Shown here: positions 23,358-34,439 of the stretch, piece by piece
How positions within the stretch are numbered: position 1 is the first letter of the stretch
Layout of the letters: every line of letters starts with the position of its first letter
Origin: Bostrychus sinensis
Lineage: Eukaryota > Chordata > Actinopteri > Gobiiformes > Eleotridae
DNA: 64,000 nt
Direction: 5' to 3'
NCBI GenBank assembly: GCA_020698575.1
Contig: CM036254.1
Coordinates: 24,156,026-24,220,025 of the forward strand
The notes under the pieces: model-generated
The model's database searches: none
What the model saw: only the letters and a program-made list of their open reading frames with translations
Told to the model about the DNA's origin: nothing
Made by a program: the position numbers and the translations under genes

Positions 23358-23836
23358 TTTGCCTGGAAATTCCAGCCTCACCGCTGTACCAGTGGATGAG
23401 TCTGGTCGCCATAGAATCAATTAAATTTCTAGCGCGGAGCAAACCCCAGTAAATGGACAGCGTAGTTAGCCAATCAGAAAATGGCGGATGTGACATTACC
23501 AAAGCAACAAGAAAGTAAGCAACGGGAAAACTTTTTTTTTTTAAATAAAGGCTTCTTGTGCTGCAAGCTGCTGTGGTTTTAATGACTCGATATGTTTTTG
23601 GTCTTTTAAAACGGAATTTACCACTGAATGAAACAAACACTTGGCTCCTCGGTGCGCCACCTTGATTGTTGTTGTTGCAGATGCTGCTCGCGAAGAACAC
23701 GTGACTTAAATAAGCAAATCAAAATGCACGGTACGGTTGGGATTTGAATCCAACCACGGCGGACGGCGTGGTGACCAGACTGATATTTCTCTGTATAATA
23801 ATACAGAGATATATCAGTCTGGATTTTCCAGGCAAA
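23358..23836. mobile_element. MITE with 8-bp target duplication, in ate1 3' region
   Basis: Left end TTTGCCTGGAAATTCCAG and reverse-complemented right end TTTGCCTGGAAAATCCAG match at 16-17 of 18 positions. They share further similarity farther in ('tctggtcgcca' versus 'tctggtcacca'). Flanks are identical: GAATATTA at 23350-23357 and 23837-23844. The right side carries an extra internal palindrome (23775-23822). The 8-bp duplication points to the hAT or a related superfamily. No transposase, so the minus-strand open frames inside are incidental. Confidence 0.85.
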
Positions 23837-24168
23837 GAATATTACATAACACTCTTGAAATATTTCACCCACTGTGCACTGAATCTGCATAATAACAGTA
23901 TGAGTTTTAGCTGAAATACAGTGACGTTTCCACTATATTTTAAATTCACCTGTATAACGCTGTTCTTTTTCTAGTAATTTTCACTGTTTGGGCCAGTCCT
24001 TCAGACGTTACTGTCTGGCTTTTTGAATTTCTGCACCATCTTCACACTGTAAATGCTGAAGAGCCTGTTGCTGCACAGTAATATGGCCTAAAATGAAGTG
24101 GACACAGCCTTTGTACATGAAGATATTTGAATGTATTCAGAGTATTATGACTTATTCTAACCTCTTAA

Positions 24169-24378
24169 CCCCGTATAACCCAGACATAGAAATATTTGTT
24201 GGAAAAAATCATCCGTGCAAAATTTTAGTCAATGGGGATGGGTAAGAACAAAAAATGTTCAATATTTTTGGTAAGCAGCATTCATGAATTAGTTAATACA
24301 TAAAAAAAAACACTTCTACTTTTTTGCCAAGACCTTTGAATTATATGCTGCATATTTGTAACAGAGGGTGCTACGGGG
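24169..24378. mobile_element. piggyBac-like MITE flanked by TTAA
   Basis: Ends CCCCGTATAACCC and, in reverse complement, CCCCGTAGCACCC match at 11 of 13 positions. TTAA lies at 24165-24168 and 24379-24382. The 210-bp length, TTAA duplication and C-rich start fit a non-autonomous piggyBac-type element. It lies in the probable long ate1 3' UTR. Confidence 0.8.
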
Positions 24379-24520
24379 TTAAACTATCTGCTTAAATCCA
24401 GTGTAATGAACTTTTCATGTCTGTGCTCCAGTAAAGAAAAACATCACATTTTTGTTTGATATATTTATAGCATTCTTTGCTTTTCTTTGAATATTGACAC
24501 TGTAATTTTTGGTTTAACCA

Positions 24521-24526
24521 AATAAA
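24521..24526 (+). terminator. distal polyadenylation signal candidate of ate1
   Basis: AATAAA followed within 30 bases by a G/T-rich stretch. It is the best candidate for the end of the long ate1 transcript because sequence character becomes intergenic afterwards. Confidence 0.5.
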
Positions 24527-24787
24527 GGGTTGTATATTCCCTCCATAGACTCCAGTGTATTTATTTTAAATGATGCAACACAAACTGGTGGTTTCCAGTG
24601 GGACATCAGAAAGAGGACAGGGATGCATTAATAGGACTTTTACAGCATTTTTGGACATAGCTATGTCCTGGTGCAGGGGTGTATCATGACAAAAAGGCCA
24701 CATTGTAACTAGGTAACATTGTATGGGGTTCAACTAAAAGTAACAATCAAACAATATTTAATATCACTTCAATCATTTTTCTAATGT

Positions 24788-24815
24788 GCTCTTGTGTATT
24801 TTAGTACACAAGAGC
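24788..24815. repeat. short perfect hairpin
   Basis: GCTCTTGTGTA and TACACAAGAGC pair perfectly around a six-base loop. Origin unknown. It is too short for a microRNA precursor. Confidence 0.7.
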
Positions 24816-25690
24816 TTTAAACTGACAGCTATTCACTCTCATTTATTCTCACTCTGTCTCATTGCCATACCAGAGTGAACCAGAGTGTAGCTCTGGAGTA
24901 ATCTGCAATATTTTTGCTGTGAGTGAGAAGTGCCCTCTTAATATCAGTTATTCATTTTTGATACTTTTGGAGTATGATGGACTTCTAAGGTTAACTTTAG
25001 ACCTTGCAAAGGTAGATGTTCTTATTAATAGTTTTTAAGGTTATGTTTAGGCTATTACTGCTATGATTATTGCTTGTCTTAGGCAAGAGCAAAACATTTT
25101 TCGCTATCTTTTTTATTGTCTTTAGTTAGTTATATTGTTTACCATGAAACCGTTGGTAATCAGTCTTTTGTTTTAATGGAAACTTCATAATTGAGGTTAT
25201 ATATGCTTCTTATAAACAGCCATACATATTAAAGTTGCATAAGTCTGTGCAGACAAACCTTAAAGTGAATGCACCAGAATTCTTCTATTTATTCTGAATT
25301 GTGACATTGACTAAAACACTGACCTGACAGGAACACTCAAAGCATGGCATGTGGTTTCTGGTCCTTACAATGCCCAGGTCTGTTTCAAAATGTACATTTT
25401 GCCAAACTATGTGTCATCCCAAAACATTATTAGTCTGGGTCATTAGGCACAGTTGGAGACATATTTATGCAGTACATGCTGACCCATCTTCTTCTGGGAA
25501 AACTGCTAAGAAAGCTACTCTTTAGTTTAAAACTCAACCTGGATTTAAAAGTAGCTTGTGTCCCCCAAGAGTTAGGGACACATTGACAGGCTAATTCTCA
25601 GCAAAGGGAGCAGTGACGTTGGACCGCGGCCGTGTTGAATTCAGTATTTCTCTCCCACATTAGGCATGCTTCCCTTTGGCCCCAAAGCGC

Positions 25691-25745
25691 ACACACAGCC
25701 CCACACAGCCCCACACAGCCCCACACAGCCCCACACAGCCACACA
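25691..25745. repeat. 10-bp minisatellite (CCACACAGCC)n
   Basis: Four exact tandem copies of CCACACAGCC preceded by one variant copy and followed by a partial one. Confidence 0.9.
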
Positions 25746-26997
25746 CTCCTCTGGCACTGTCACCAACAGTTAGTCCTGGTGGACACTGTGCGTAGTGCAG
25801 TGCCAGTGCCTTCTGTCATTAGATTTTTTTTTTTTTTTAATTATGAGTCAATGCTGCTACACCCAGGAAGCAGATATAATTTTCAGTATTATTATTGTTA
25901 TTATTACAAGGGCTTCTCTGACTGAGCACTGCCGTTCAGCCAAAGGTCAAAAGTCAAGGCCCCGGCTGGATCACAGATAATGCTCTATGGGTCTCTCTGT
26001 ACTATTTTGGGTTGTCTCGGTGCCAGGAGGGTGGGGTCAGTCACAATGGAAAATATGTGCCCTGCCAAAAAATCTGAAGAAATAAAAAGGGATTGTGTTA
26101 CTGCAGTGGGACGTTTGGTTACTGCATTATGCGTTTTGAGATGGATATATTTTGAGTTAGGTGTACTGTTGAGGTTCTCTTTGGGAGTGATGTGGATGAA
26201 TAGGATTAAAAATGAGTACATCAGCTCATGTTAGATGTTTTGAAGATAGACTTTTTGGATTGAGGTTTAGACAGAGAAGATAGTAACTCACTAAACCAAA
26301 GAAAAAGGCAAAAAAGCATAGTAAGTGACCTTTTTAATAAACTTTTCCTCTCATCCTAGCTCTAGTTCCCTCATCATTGAAATAATGTGGCGACATGAAA
26401 ATACCAGTTCACCCACAGAGGAAAAAGGATGTGTCATGTGGGAAACTGTATGAGGGGAGAATAAAGCTCAAGATCAGGGAAAAGATGCCTGAGGTTAGGT
26501 TTTACCCTTTTTTCCAAACACTCAACTCATACTTGTGTGTGGATTTGAGACAGAGAAATATGGAATAATCTTTTTCAGCTGTTTACAACTTCAGATGATA
26601 CAAAAAGTGTTTAGTACAAGGCGTTTTGCAGATTTTATCATTTGCTGTAGAAACAAAATGGCTGCCAGATCTGAACTGCATCGCCAGCCTGCATCTCCTT
26701 TCCTATCTTTTACCTGACTGAGATCCTGACTTTCTGCTGTTAAAACAACTCCAACTCCTCCGCAGATGTGGATAGTAACTGTAGTGACAATTAACTTTTT
26801 AAATTATTTGTGCTACTTTTCACAGACCTTTACTCACCTTTTTTAAGAAAAAAATGGAAGTTGCAATTGCCAAAACTCAGTTCATTACCCTCCCACCCTC
26901 ACAACAAAATCCTGCTTATTTTTATTTGTTAATTGTCTAAGTGAACCATTTCACTTTAGCAAAATACCCACACACTAAAAACATTTGTTTAGACAAG

Positions 26998-27303
26998 CAC
27001 TGATTATCAAACTTTTCACAACATCTCAGAAAATATTTGGCTTTCCAAGTAGCATTTCTAAGAACTAAAATTTGCCTAAATCTCAACTAACTCCAGTCTA
27101 AAACAGGAGATAAAATAGGGAATTAAAAGAAAAATGTTAAACAGGACTAAAGAGAGACCAAACAGGGAGTAAACCAGGGTAAATCAGGTCTATACCAGGA
27201 CTAAATCAGGTCTACAACAATACAAAATCGGGTCTAAAACAGGACTAAACCAGGTCACCAGAGAAGCCCGCGTGGTACCCGAACCACACTTTGAGAACTA
27301 CTG
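26998..27303 (+). mobile_element. hAT-like element with iterated AGGACTAAA units
   Basis: Left end 'cactgattatcaaactttt' and right end 'ccacactttgagaactactg' resemble outward-facing hAT termini (CAGTGGTTCTCAAA-type). Between 27100 and 27260 are repeated variants of 'caggactaaaccaggtct', the complement of the units at 18410-18560. Eight-base flanks do not match well, so boundaries are approximate. Confidence 0.5.
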
Positions 27304-27309
27304 TTTTAG

Positions 27310-28335
27310 AGCTTACCTTAAACTCAGCTCATTCTGTAGTTCACCAGACCAACAGAATCCTCACATCTCATGATAACACTGCTGTAAACCAACCTGCAGC
27401 CCCTATCTTTTTTATGAATGACTTGAACTTCATGCTGCATTAAGAATAGTACATGACTGTCTTCCTGTTTACTAAATAGAAGCCGTATCTGTAGGCAGTG
27501 GGTTGTTTGATGCTGCACTTTTTTTTTCAGTCGAGGTAATCTGTCTACGCTCCATGCAGGCTTTGTTTTGTGGAGTCCAGGGCTGAGAGTAAACAGCCTC
27601 CTGCCCACACTGTTTAGTATGGACGTGAGTGCACTGTTTGCTTGTCCTGGTCTTATGTTCGCGTAGGCCGTTCTGTTTGGATTGGCTTCCCCCGTACGGA
27701 CAGTGAGAATTTACAAGTTTGTTTTTTAGACGCTGCCTCGCTCACTTAGTGTGTGTTGTTACTGCTGTTTGCATTGAAGTGCAAACACCGGTTCTGTTAA
27801 GTAGTACATAAAAATGGTTTATAAATCTCATTAAATGTATAGATTCACAATAATATGTCAGTAGACTACGGCGGCCCACCATAGTCTGATTTTATCACCC
27901 ATAGTCTAAAACTGATCTATACAACGTTTCTGCCCATGAATACATAACTTGTATATTACTGATGTTACATATATATTAATTTAAAAAGTATAAATATTTA
28001 ATTTGTAGACATGTGTTAACTGCAACATTTTTGACACCAATATTAAAATAAAACAAACTTAATAAAGAAGACAACATATTAATTAAAAAGATTTAAAGTG
28101 GCTAAATATATTTATTTAAAAAATAACATATTTTAAAATAATAAGAAAATATAATAAATAAATAAATAAATAAACACATATCTTGCTGGATCTGAAATGG
28201 TACAAAAAATGTATGTACAACCACAGACTCAGTATAAATAGGTGGAAAACCCTGCTATTAAATGTTGAAACTGAGATATTGTACCATTTCATGAAAAATA
28301 ATATGTCAGTCCAGCTGTATCCAGCATAAAAACGT
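27310..28335. other. intergenic sequence; complex patch then AT-rich tract
   Basis: Positions about 27480-27740 are complex and moderately GC-rich, with no motif recognised. From 27900 to 28320 the sequence is strongly AT-rich, with an (AAAT)n run near 28150. Confidence 0.35.
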
Positions 28336-28339
28336 GTCC

Positions 28340-28367
28340 AAAAAAAAAAAAAAAAAAAAAAAAAAAA
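28340..28367. repeat. poly(A) tract
   Basis: Twenty-eight consecutive adenines. Could be a retroposon tail or simple slippage. The upstream sequence is not a recognised retroposon. Confidence 0.9.
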
Positions 28368-28413
28368 GCCAATAGAAAAGAAGAATTAAAAATAAATAAA
28401 TAAATACCACCTT

Positions 28414-28575
28414 ATTTTGAGTTTGGTGGCAGCGACACATCTCAAATTGTTGGTACAGGGGCAACAAAAGGTTAGTACTTACTGTGTTTTTGCATATTAG
28501 TATCACCTGCTTTTCCAGCCTTTTGTAGCCCCTGTACCAACTTTTTGAGATGTGTTGCTGCCATCAAATTTAAAA
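28414..28575. mobile_element. foldback repeat with ~57-bp arms
   Basis: The left arm (28414-28471) and the reverse complement of the right arm (28519-28575) share 'cacatctcaaa', 'gttggtacagggg' and 'acaaaagg' with few mismatches, around a 47-base loop. The arm sequence resembles a well-known fish transposon interior ('...gatgccagcaacac...'). This is likely a folded-back or head-to-head derivative. Confidence 0.75.
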
Positions 28576-28725
28576 CCAGTTAGAGCTTTTATGAAATGGT
28601 TATTAGAGTTTTAACACCTGATAAGTTGTTTATGATCTACTGTGTCACAACTGTTTTTGAAATTGCATTTGTACATAGTGTTACTGCTATTTGCATGGAT
28701 GTGTGTAACTAGTTTGTGTTTGCAC

Positions 28726-29007
28726 TTGCAGCAGCCCACCCCAGACCCCCCTGGACCAGCGGAAGCTCCAAGGCCAGAGGAAGTCCTGGGCCCCATTGTT
28801 GACCGGCTCCCCCCAGGATTAAGCGTATCCAAGCCTAAATGCAGGCCCTTTCTGTGGGGGGATTATCGGAGGGACCGGGGGGCGTCAACTCCCACTGGGG
28901 CCCTGTCACCCAAATTCAACACAGCATCGTCCCGTCGCTCCCTGGGCCCGCACTGGGATACAGCACAGCCATTGTACTATGCACACAGACAATGCTACAG
29001 TGATTAG
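28726..29007 (+). promoter_or_regulatory. GC-rich open segment: enhancer-like or unknown exon
   Basis: A sharply GC-richer island in AT-rich DNA that stays open on the + strand for about 95 codons, to the TAG at 29005-29007. It is preceded by an acceptor-like 'tttgtgtttgcacttgcag' ending at 28731. The conceptual peptide is proline-rich (PTPDPPGPAEAPRPEEV) with no recognised domain. The 3' part has CATTGT (28970-28975), an ATGCAC three bases on (28979-28984), and an inverted ACAATG (28989-28994), an arrangement like SOX/POU sites. I cannot decide between a conserved regulatory element and a terminal exon of an unrecognised transcript. Confidence 0.35.
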
Positions 29008-29009
29008 CC

Positions 29010-30455
29010 TTGAGTTATTAAAGGACCACAGTAAATGCATTTTGACGTGAGGCTCTGAGTTGAGCCCAGGAAATATTCACAAGCATCAGGTTGTTTTGAC
29101 TGAAGGCATTTTGGCTGTGAAAGGTTATTAATTTCATCTGAGCTATTCTTTAAAAAGCCCACTGTTATGATACTGTCATTGGTGACCATAATGAGCTACA
29201 GTTGCAAAAAAGATAACTTAGATGGGAACATGGCTCTACTGTCCCTCCATGTCATTTTTGAACAATTAGAGTAGCTTGTCCACGCAATGAAGAAAGCAAG
29301 TTAAGAAAAGTTTTGTAATCTGTCACACTTTTGCACAGAAGCTAAAAGAACAACTAAGGTTAGGTTGGATTTGATTCTGGTGTTTGAGAAAACCACTTCA
29401 GGACGTTCCAGCATCTTCTTGAAAAAATCTTTTATTGATAAATCCTTAAAAATATTTTGGGGGTTGAATATAACTGATATAACTGTTCATCAAACTTGTG
29501 AATATTGACAGCAGGTGCAACATTCACAAGCTTAGTGCGTACTCACAGTAAAGGGGCATTCCTGTTTTTTGTGATCAAGGGCACTCCATTCATGCAAGTG
29601 GGACTTCACAGACACTACTCTACAAACATGGAGTGGAAGTGAGTAGGGATTGGTTTTGCAAAGTGATCACAATCTCACAGCACTGCATTTGTCCACAGTC
29701 ACACCTGCACAGTTACCACTAGATGCTGCCAAAATTAGCTCACTGCACCTTTAAAGCTTGATTCACCATGAAGGAGCTGGCAGGTCATATATAATGCTCA
29801 GATGTAGACTGTGGACCATTCCCAGAGGGTGATGATTGGTCTTAAGCAGGACGTAGCTGGACATGAACTTGAATTTCACTGAATGCCACATTTGTTTCTT
29901 TAAAAGTGTGGGCTAATGCTAAAAACACCTAAAAACACATGTACAAACACTAACTGGGGTGTAATCATCCTTTTGGCAGTCGAACTACAAAGACAGGGGC
30001 CATTACAGTGGGAGTTAAATGTTGTCGTCATACGCCAGATGCCTCCCTCCTCTGTGCCACACTAATGTCCCTGCGTGTTTACCTCTGGCCCCTCGTCCTG
30101 TCCTGGCATCACTCCATGTGTGTAAAAGTCAGTGTGTATACTTCATGGTGGAGTTGGAATACTAATGTGTAGGAGTGAATAAAGTGAAGGGATGGGTTGG
30201 GAGTGGACCCTCCTCTCAATATGCTCCCTGTCTCTGCTAAAGGGAGTCTAAATCTTCTCACACTCCATACGTCACAGTGAACATCTCCACCTTCTTTCAC
30301 CAGCAGAAAGTGGAAGAAATAGACCCTTCAGAGTGACGTATTAAGATTTTTTAATGCAGCATGGAAACTGTTGATATCTAACCTAACAATAACATCATGA
30401 CTACTAACAAACTAATTTACCTTAACACTACAGTTTTTGGCCTCTATTTTATCAA
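29010..30455. other. intergenic sequence with one TTAA-type repeat end
   Basis: At 29715-29757 the string 'gatgctgccaaaattagc', then 'gcacctttaaag', matches the right end of the possible MITE at 7079-7427, so this is a dispersed repeat terminus. The remainder has no recognised feature. Confidence 0.4.
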
Positions 30456-30459
30456 CTTC

Positions 30460-30780
30460 TGTTTCTGCTGAATGTGAGAAATATATTTTCCAGAGCTCCA
30501 GGTAAAGTTACAAACCCTGTCTCCAAACCTTAAGCCTGCTCCGGGGCCAGTTTTTTATTCACAGCTCTCTTAAATCTGGCCCGGTGAATGCTGCTGTTGT
30601 TCTGGAGGAGAGGAGCTTGGCATGGCCCGCGGCTCCCCTCTGAGTCTGAAGGAGAACTGGCCCCAGTACCACACAAACCTCTGTATAATTACCTTTATAA
30701 AAATGCTGATATTTACTGCTCCGACCTCAGCGGGGAGAGAGAAGTCAAGGCTCAACACTGTTTTTCTTCACTATGTCATT
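30460..30780. promoter_or_regulatory. candidate conserved non-coding element
   Basis: A complex stretch with open frames on both strands and mixed GC- and AT-rich blocks (for example 'tataattacctttataaaa' near 30680). No transposon landmarks and no protein motif. Inferred from texture only. Confidence 0.25.
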
Positions 30781-31065
30781 AACGGTGCTTGAGACAGAGG
30801 TATTATGGTTTATATGGCTCCCTGTAAAGTTTGGAGACAGGCTTCAACACAAATTCATTTTGATTTTATACACCTTTCTATTATAACAGTGTATTTAGCC
30901 TGGAAAATAAAGGTTTTACAGCAGTTTCATAAAGAGAAACATGGTATTATTTGTTCACTTTGTAGGCGTCAACAGAGTTTAGCCTGTAGACATGCACAGA
31001 GGCACACCTATAGTTAAGAAAATCTGTAAAATACTATAGAAGTAAGTATTTATAAAAATGCATTC

Positions 31066-31140
31066 AGCCATTTTCTACTGTTCATTGTGTTAAGGGTGGC
31101 AAGTGTCTGGAGCCTGTCCCACCAGCTTTGGGCTTGAGAT
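31066..31140 (-). repeat. fish retroposon tail fragment
   Basis: 'cagccattttctactgttc', then 'agggtggcaagtgtctgg' and 'agcctgtcccaccagc', is the complement-side form of the '...ggataggctccag...' family. Confidence 0.6.
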
Positions 31141-31147
31141 GGGGTGC

Positions 31148-31200
31148 CAATGTTTCCCAACCAGGGGTATAGGGACCCCTAGGGGTACAGCGAGCACTTT
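31148..31200 (+). mobile_element. hAT terminal fragment
   Basis: 'aatgtttcccaaccagggg' plus 'gggacccctaggggtac' matches the terminal sequence of a common fish hAT family ('cagtgtttcccaaccaggggtac'). A distal 'cttgggaaattc' at 31972 could be the other end, but this is weak. Confidence 0.6.
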
Positions 31201-31209
31201 ACATGGGCT

Positions 31210-33880
31210 ACTTGGAATAGATTCATAGTAATAAAGAAAATATTTGCAATATTTTCATATTAAACTATTGAAACTTGTGAAAGACAAGTTCACGTTTCTC
31301 AATGACAGCTGATTGATTAAAATGAGATGAAACTACTAGAAATATTATTTGAATGGGCCTATTCTAAAGCTTATTTAAATGGTTATTTTTCTTGTCAATT
31401 TATTATGAGTTTTAGCTTTTTTAAATTGAAAATATAGTACAATAAGTAAATGCAATAGAAGTTTATATTGTTATATTTTTATAGTTTTTTTGTTATATTT
31501 ATATATTATTATATATATTATATTATTTTGATATTTTTTTTGTATTATAATATTTTTGTATGTATTGTTATTTTAAGGATTTTTTTTTTTTTTACATCTT
31601 GAATTTAATTTTCAGAGCAGAAAATGTTAAATATAAAATGCCTTTGCACTATTCCCATCATTCCCATTATTAAAAGAGTGGTCAATCACAATGTTTTAAC
31701 ATGATTATGAGTTGGAATAAATGCACTTACTTAAAAAAATATATAGTATTGTGTATACAGTAGTCATGTTATATTTCTAGTAACATGGGACAGTGCAGAT
31801 TACTAATTTTTAAGTTTATTTTTTCTGCCACAATGTAACTATCCATTGCTAATAATTATTTGATATTAACAGATAAACAATATATCAGAAGTCATGCTTT
31901 AATGTATTTCAGCCAATTGTCAGTAATGTTAAAAGGATATGTATATAGGAAAGTTATGTATAAATGTCAAAGCTTGGGAAATTCAACATTAATGAGGCTA
32001 GAAAACAAAATAACTTAATAGTTTGCAACGAGGAGCCAGGTATTGTTTCAAGATTGGAACCAGCACACTGTCTGCTCACTTCAAAATTAGGAATCATTAT
32101 AGGTGTTTCATTGTTGTGTGGAAGAAATGTACCTTAAAAAGCACTACCCCAGAAGTTGTGTACACCCCTGTGCTGCTGCTGCTGCTCTCGTCTCCACAGT
32201 CAGAGGATCCTCACACATGAGCGGCCATTCCTGATTAGCCACACATTTGAGAAATGTCAGAAATGTTTGATGCGGACAGTCTGAGCTGGAGCAGAGACTG
32301 AGGCTGAGCTGATAAAGACTGAGGTCCCGGGAGTGAAGGGTCCAGAAGGGGGTAGTTACCAGTAGTGGAATGTAACAAAGTAAAAGTACTCTGTTACTGT
32401 CCATTTTTCATGCATATGTAGCATCTCGCCCCGCTGCTGTCAGGACGAAGGTATAGGGGGCTGATGTGCATGAGGACCTTCTTTGGAAAAAAGCCTTATT
32501 CCCTCAGCCAGTACCTTCTTTAACAACAGATCCTGGGACTTTGCTGTCTTTAGTGTAAGTCTGTTATACCATCAGCTCTATCATTAGGCCCACTGTCCAA
32601 TATTTTATACATAGAGTATGTGGCTAAAGTTTATCCAAAAGGCTAAAAGTAAAATATTTTACAGCGTCCTGTCACAAGTAAAGTTATAAAGTTCTAAATA
32701 GAGTCTCTTGTCTACAAATTTTAAGCCAATGTATTTCTAGACCTCAGCACACATAATCTTTTTAACAGCGTTGTCTAAGTACCGCATGATATGACACCAA
32801 AATTATGACTCAGATCTGAATTGTACGATCTGTCAAAATAATTGTAACGTGAGCTGATTTCTGATGACGTCCAGCTCTGCAGTGAACCCGCGAGACTGCT
32901 TTAGACATTTGTGAAAACACTTAACTCAGTAAATATTTTTATTTCTGGCGAACAGCGGGCACGAACTGTCAGAGGCTGAAGGACAGAGAGAGGGAGCGGC
33001 ACTGGAGCTGGATGGATGAGGAGATGGTTCGAGGTCACTGGTACTTTTTAGCATTTATTTGACTGACACTAGCAGGTTTATAGTGATAGACATTGGCTTC
33101 ATTTTAAGATTTAAATATATTTATGGGCATTTTAATCTTAATAATATATGGAACAGAAAATGGCTGAGAGATGGAGAAAAAGGGCAGAGTCTGGAGTCAA
33201 ACATGGGTCACTCTGTAAAAATAGTTTGAGCTCTGGTTTGTGCCCAGAATAGTTTTGTGTTTTATTCATTTTTGGGCTGTGCACACTCCCAACTGACCTA
33301 AAGATCTACATGTAAAGTGAGCTACTGTTCTGGACCATAAACAACAATACAAATACTACACATACAAACTTAACATACACATAAGATACACCAACACATG
33401 TACCACAAAGTTCATAGTAAAAAATATAGATCTTCATGACTTTGGGTCTCACATCAAACAATGAGCCACTGGTCTGATGTTCTTAACAAAAGTGTCATTA
33501 CAGTTCATTGAAATACTCTCAGGTAATGAGTATGACCACAATACACACACCTAAGCCACAGTTGTGTTAAATCCTACAGACAGTAAATGCCTCAAGTCTG
33601 GACTTTGGCTCTGTGGTGCCATAAACCAACTCATATAAGGACCCAGTACTCAGGAACCTCATGAACATAGACCCAGAGGTGGACTGATCCAGAAGTCCCT
33701 GTTGGTATTTACCTCCTGCTCATCCAGCCCCCACCACAACATGGGACAGGGCCCGTCCAGACTTAGAGCACCATGGTACAGTAGGAGCTGTGTGTGAGGC
33801 AGCAGGCTTAAGGCCCCTCCCAGGTTTAGAGCTGACTCTGCAACAGTCAAGATTTACTTAACATCCACACAGATAAACAG
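31210..33880. other. intergenic sequence, AT-rich core at 31400-31620
   Basis: Very AT-rich with near-palindromic TATA/ATAT runs around 31490-31560. A fragment of the AGT-tract element end lies at 32360-32400 ('agtagtggaatgtaac', then 'aaagtaaaagtactctg'). No exon recognised. Confidence 0.4.
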
Positions 33881-33887
33881 GAAAGCT

Positions 33888-34355
33888 CAGAGATGGACAA
33901 TGTACTTCAATTCTTGACTCAAATAAAAGTATTGTTACTTGAAAATAATCTTCCTGACGTAGAAGTCAACAGGAGTCAACTAAATATTTCTTTACTTCAG
34001 TAAGTTAAGTCTACATTATTACTACTATTACTGGTACTACCGCTACTACTACTGCTACTATTACTGCTACTATTACTGCTGCCACTACTATTACTGCTTG
34101 CTCCTGCTACCACTAATACAACTGCTATGCTACTATAGCTGTATCTGCTAATAATACTACTGCCTCTGCTATTAACACTACAATAGCTAATACTACTTCT
34201 CCTGCTACAACTATTATTAAAATGTAAAACTTAGGATTTAACCAGAGACGTGTGTAAAATAAGTAAGTAGCATGTATGTATAATGTACTCAAGAAGTATA
34301 TTTTCTTCATAAAAATAGTACTTTGTACTAAATGACTTGTTACTTTCCACCTCTG
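33888..34355. mobile_element. AGT-tract element, copy 2 (both ends visible)
   Basis: Left end CAGAGATGGACAATGTACTT and reverse-complemented right end CAGAGGTGGAAAGTAACAAG are similar inverted termini. Both are followed by stretches of the 'gtacttgagtaaaagta' type. The interior (34015-34215) is an imperfect ACT/AGT trinucleotide tract. The flanking eight bases match only partly, so the insertion is old. It is the best-bounded copy of the family. Confidence 0.7.
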
Positions 34356-34439
34356 ACCAAGATAGTCTAGTTAGGTCAGCTAATGAGGCCACAAAAGTGC
34401 AAGAAGTTATTGATAAAAGGGGATTTCTGAGAAAATCTC

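Larger units (their letters stand above)
23047..24545 (+). other. ate1: ate1 3' UTR (probable extent)
   Basis: Sequence after the stop has an early AATAAA at 23234-23239 and a later one at 24521-24526, just before a GT/T-rich stretch ('gggttgtatattcc'). This suggests short and long 3' UTR forms. Two MITEs (23358-23836 and 24169-24378) lie in the long form. The 3' end is inferred. Confidence 0.55.
24546..26990. other. intergenic sequence downstream of ate1
   Basis: AT-rich. Contains a perfect 11-bp-stem hairpin (24788-24815) and a minisatellite (25691-25745). No exon recognised. Confidence 0.5.

Noticed and set aside
23347..23890. Two overlapping minus-strand open frames (117 and 90 codons)
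   Set aside because: They lie almost wholly inside the MITE with the GAATATTA duplication.
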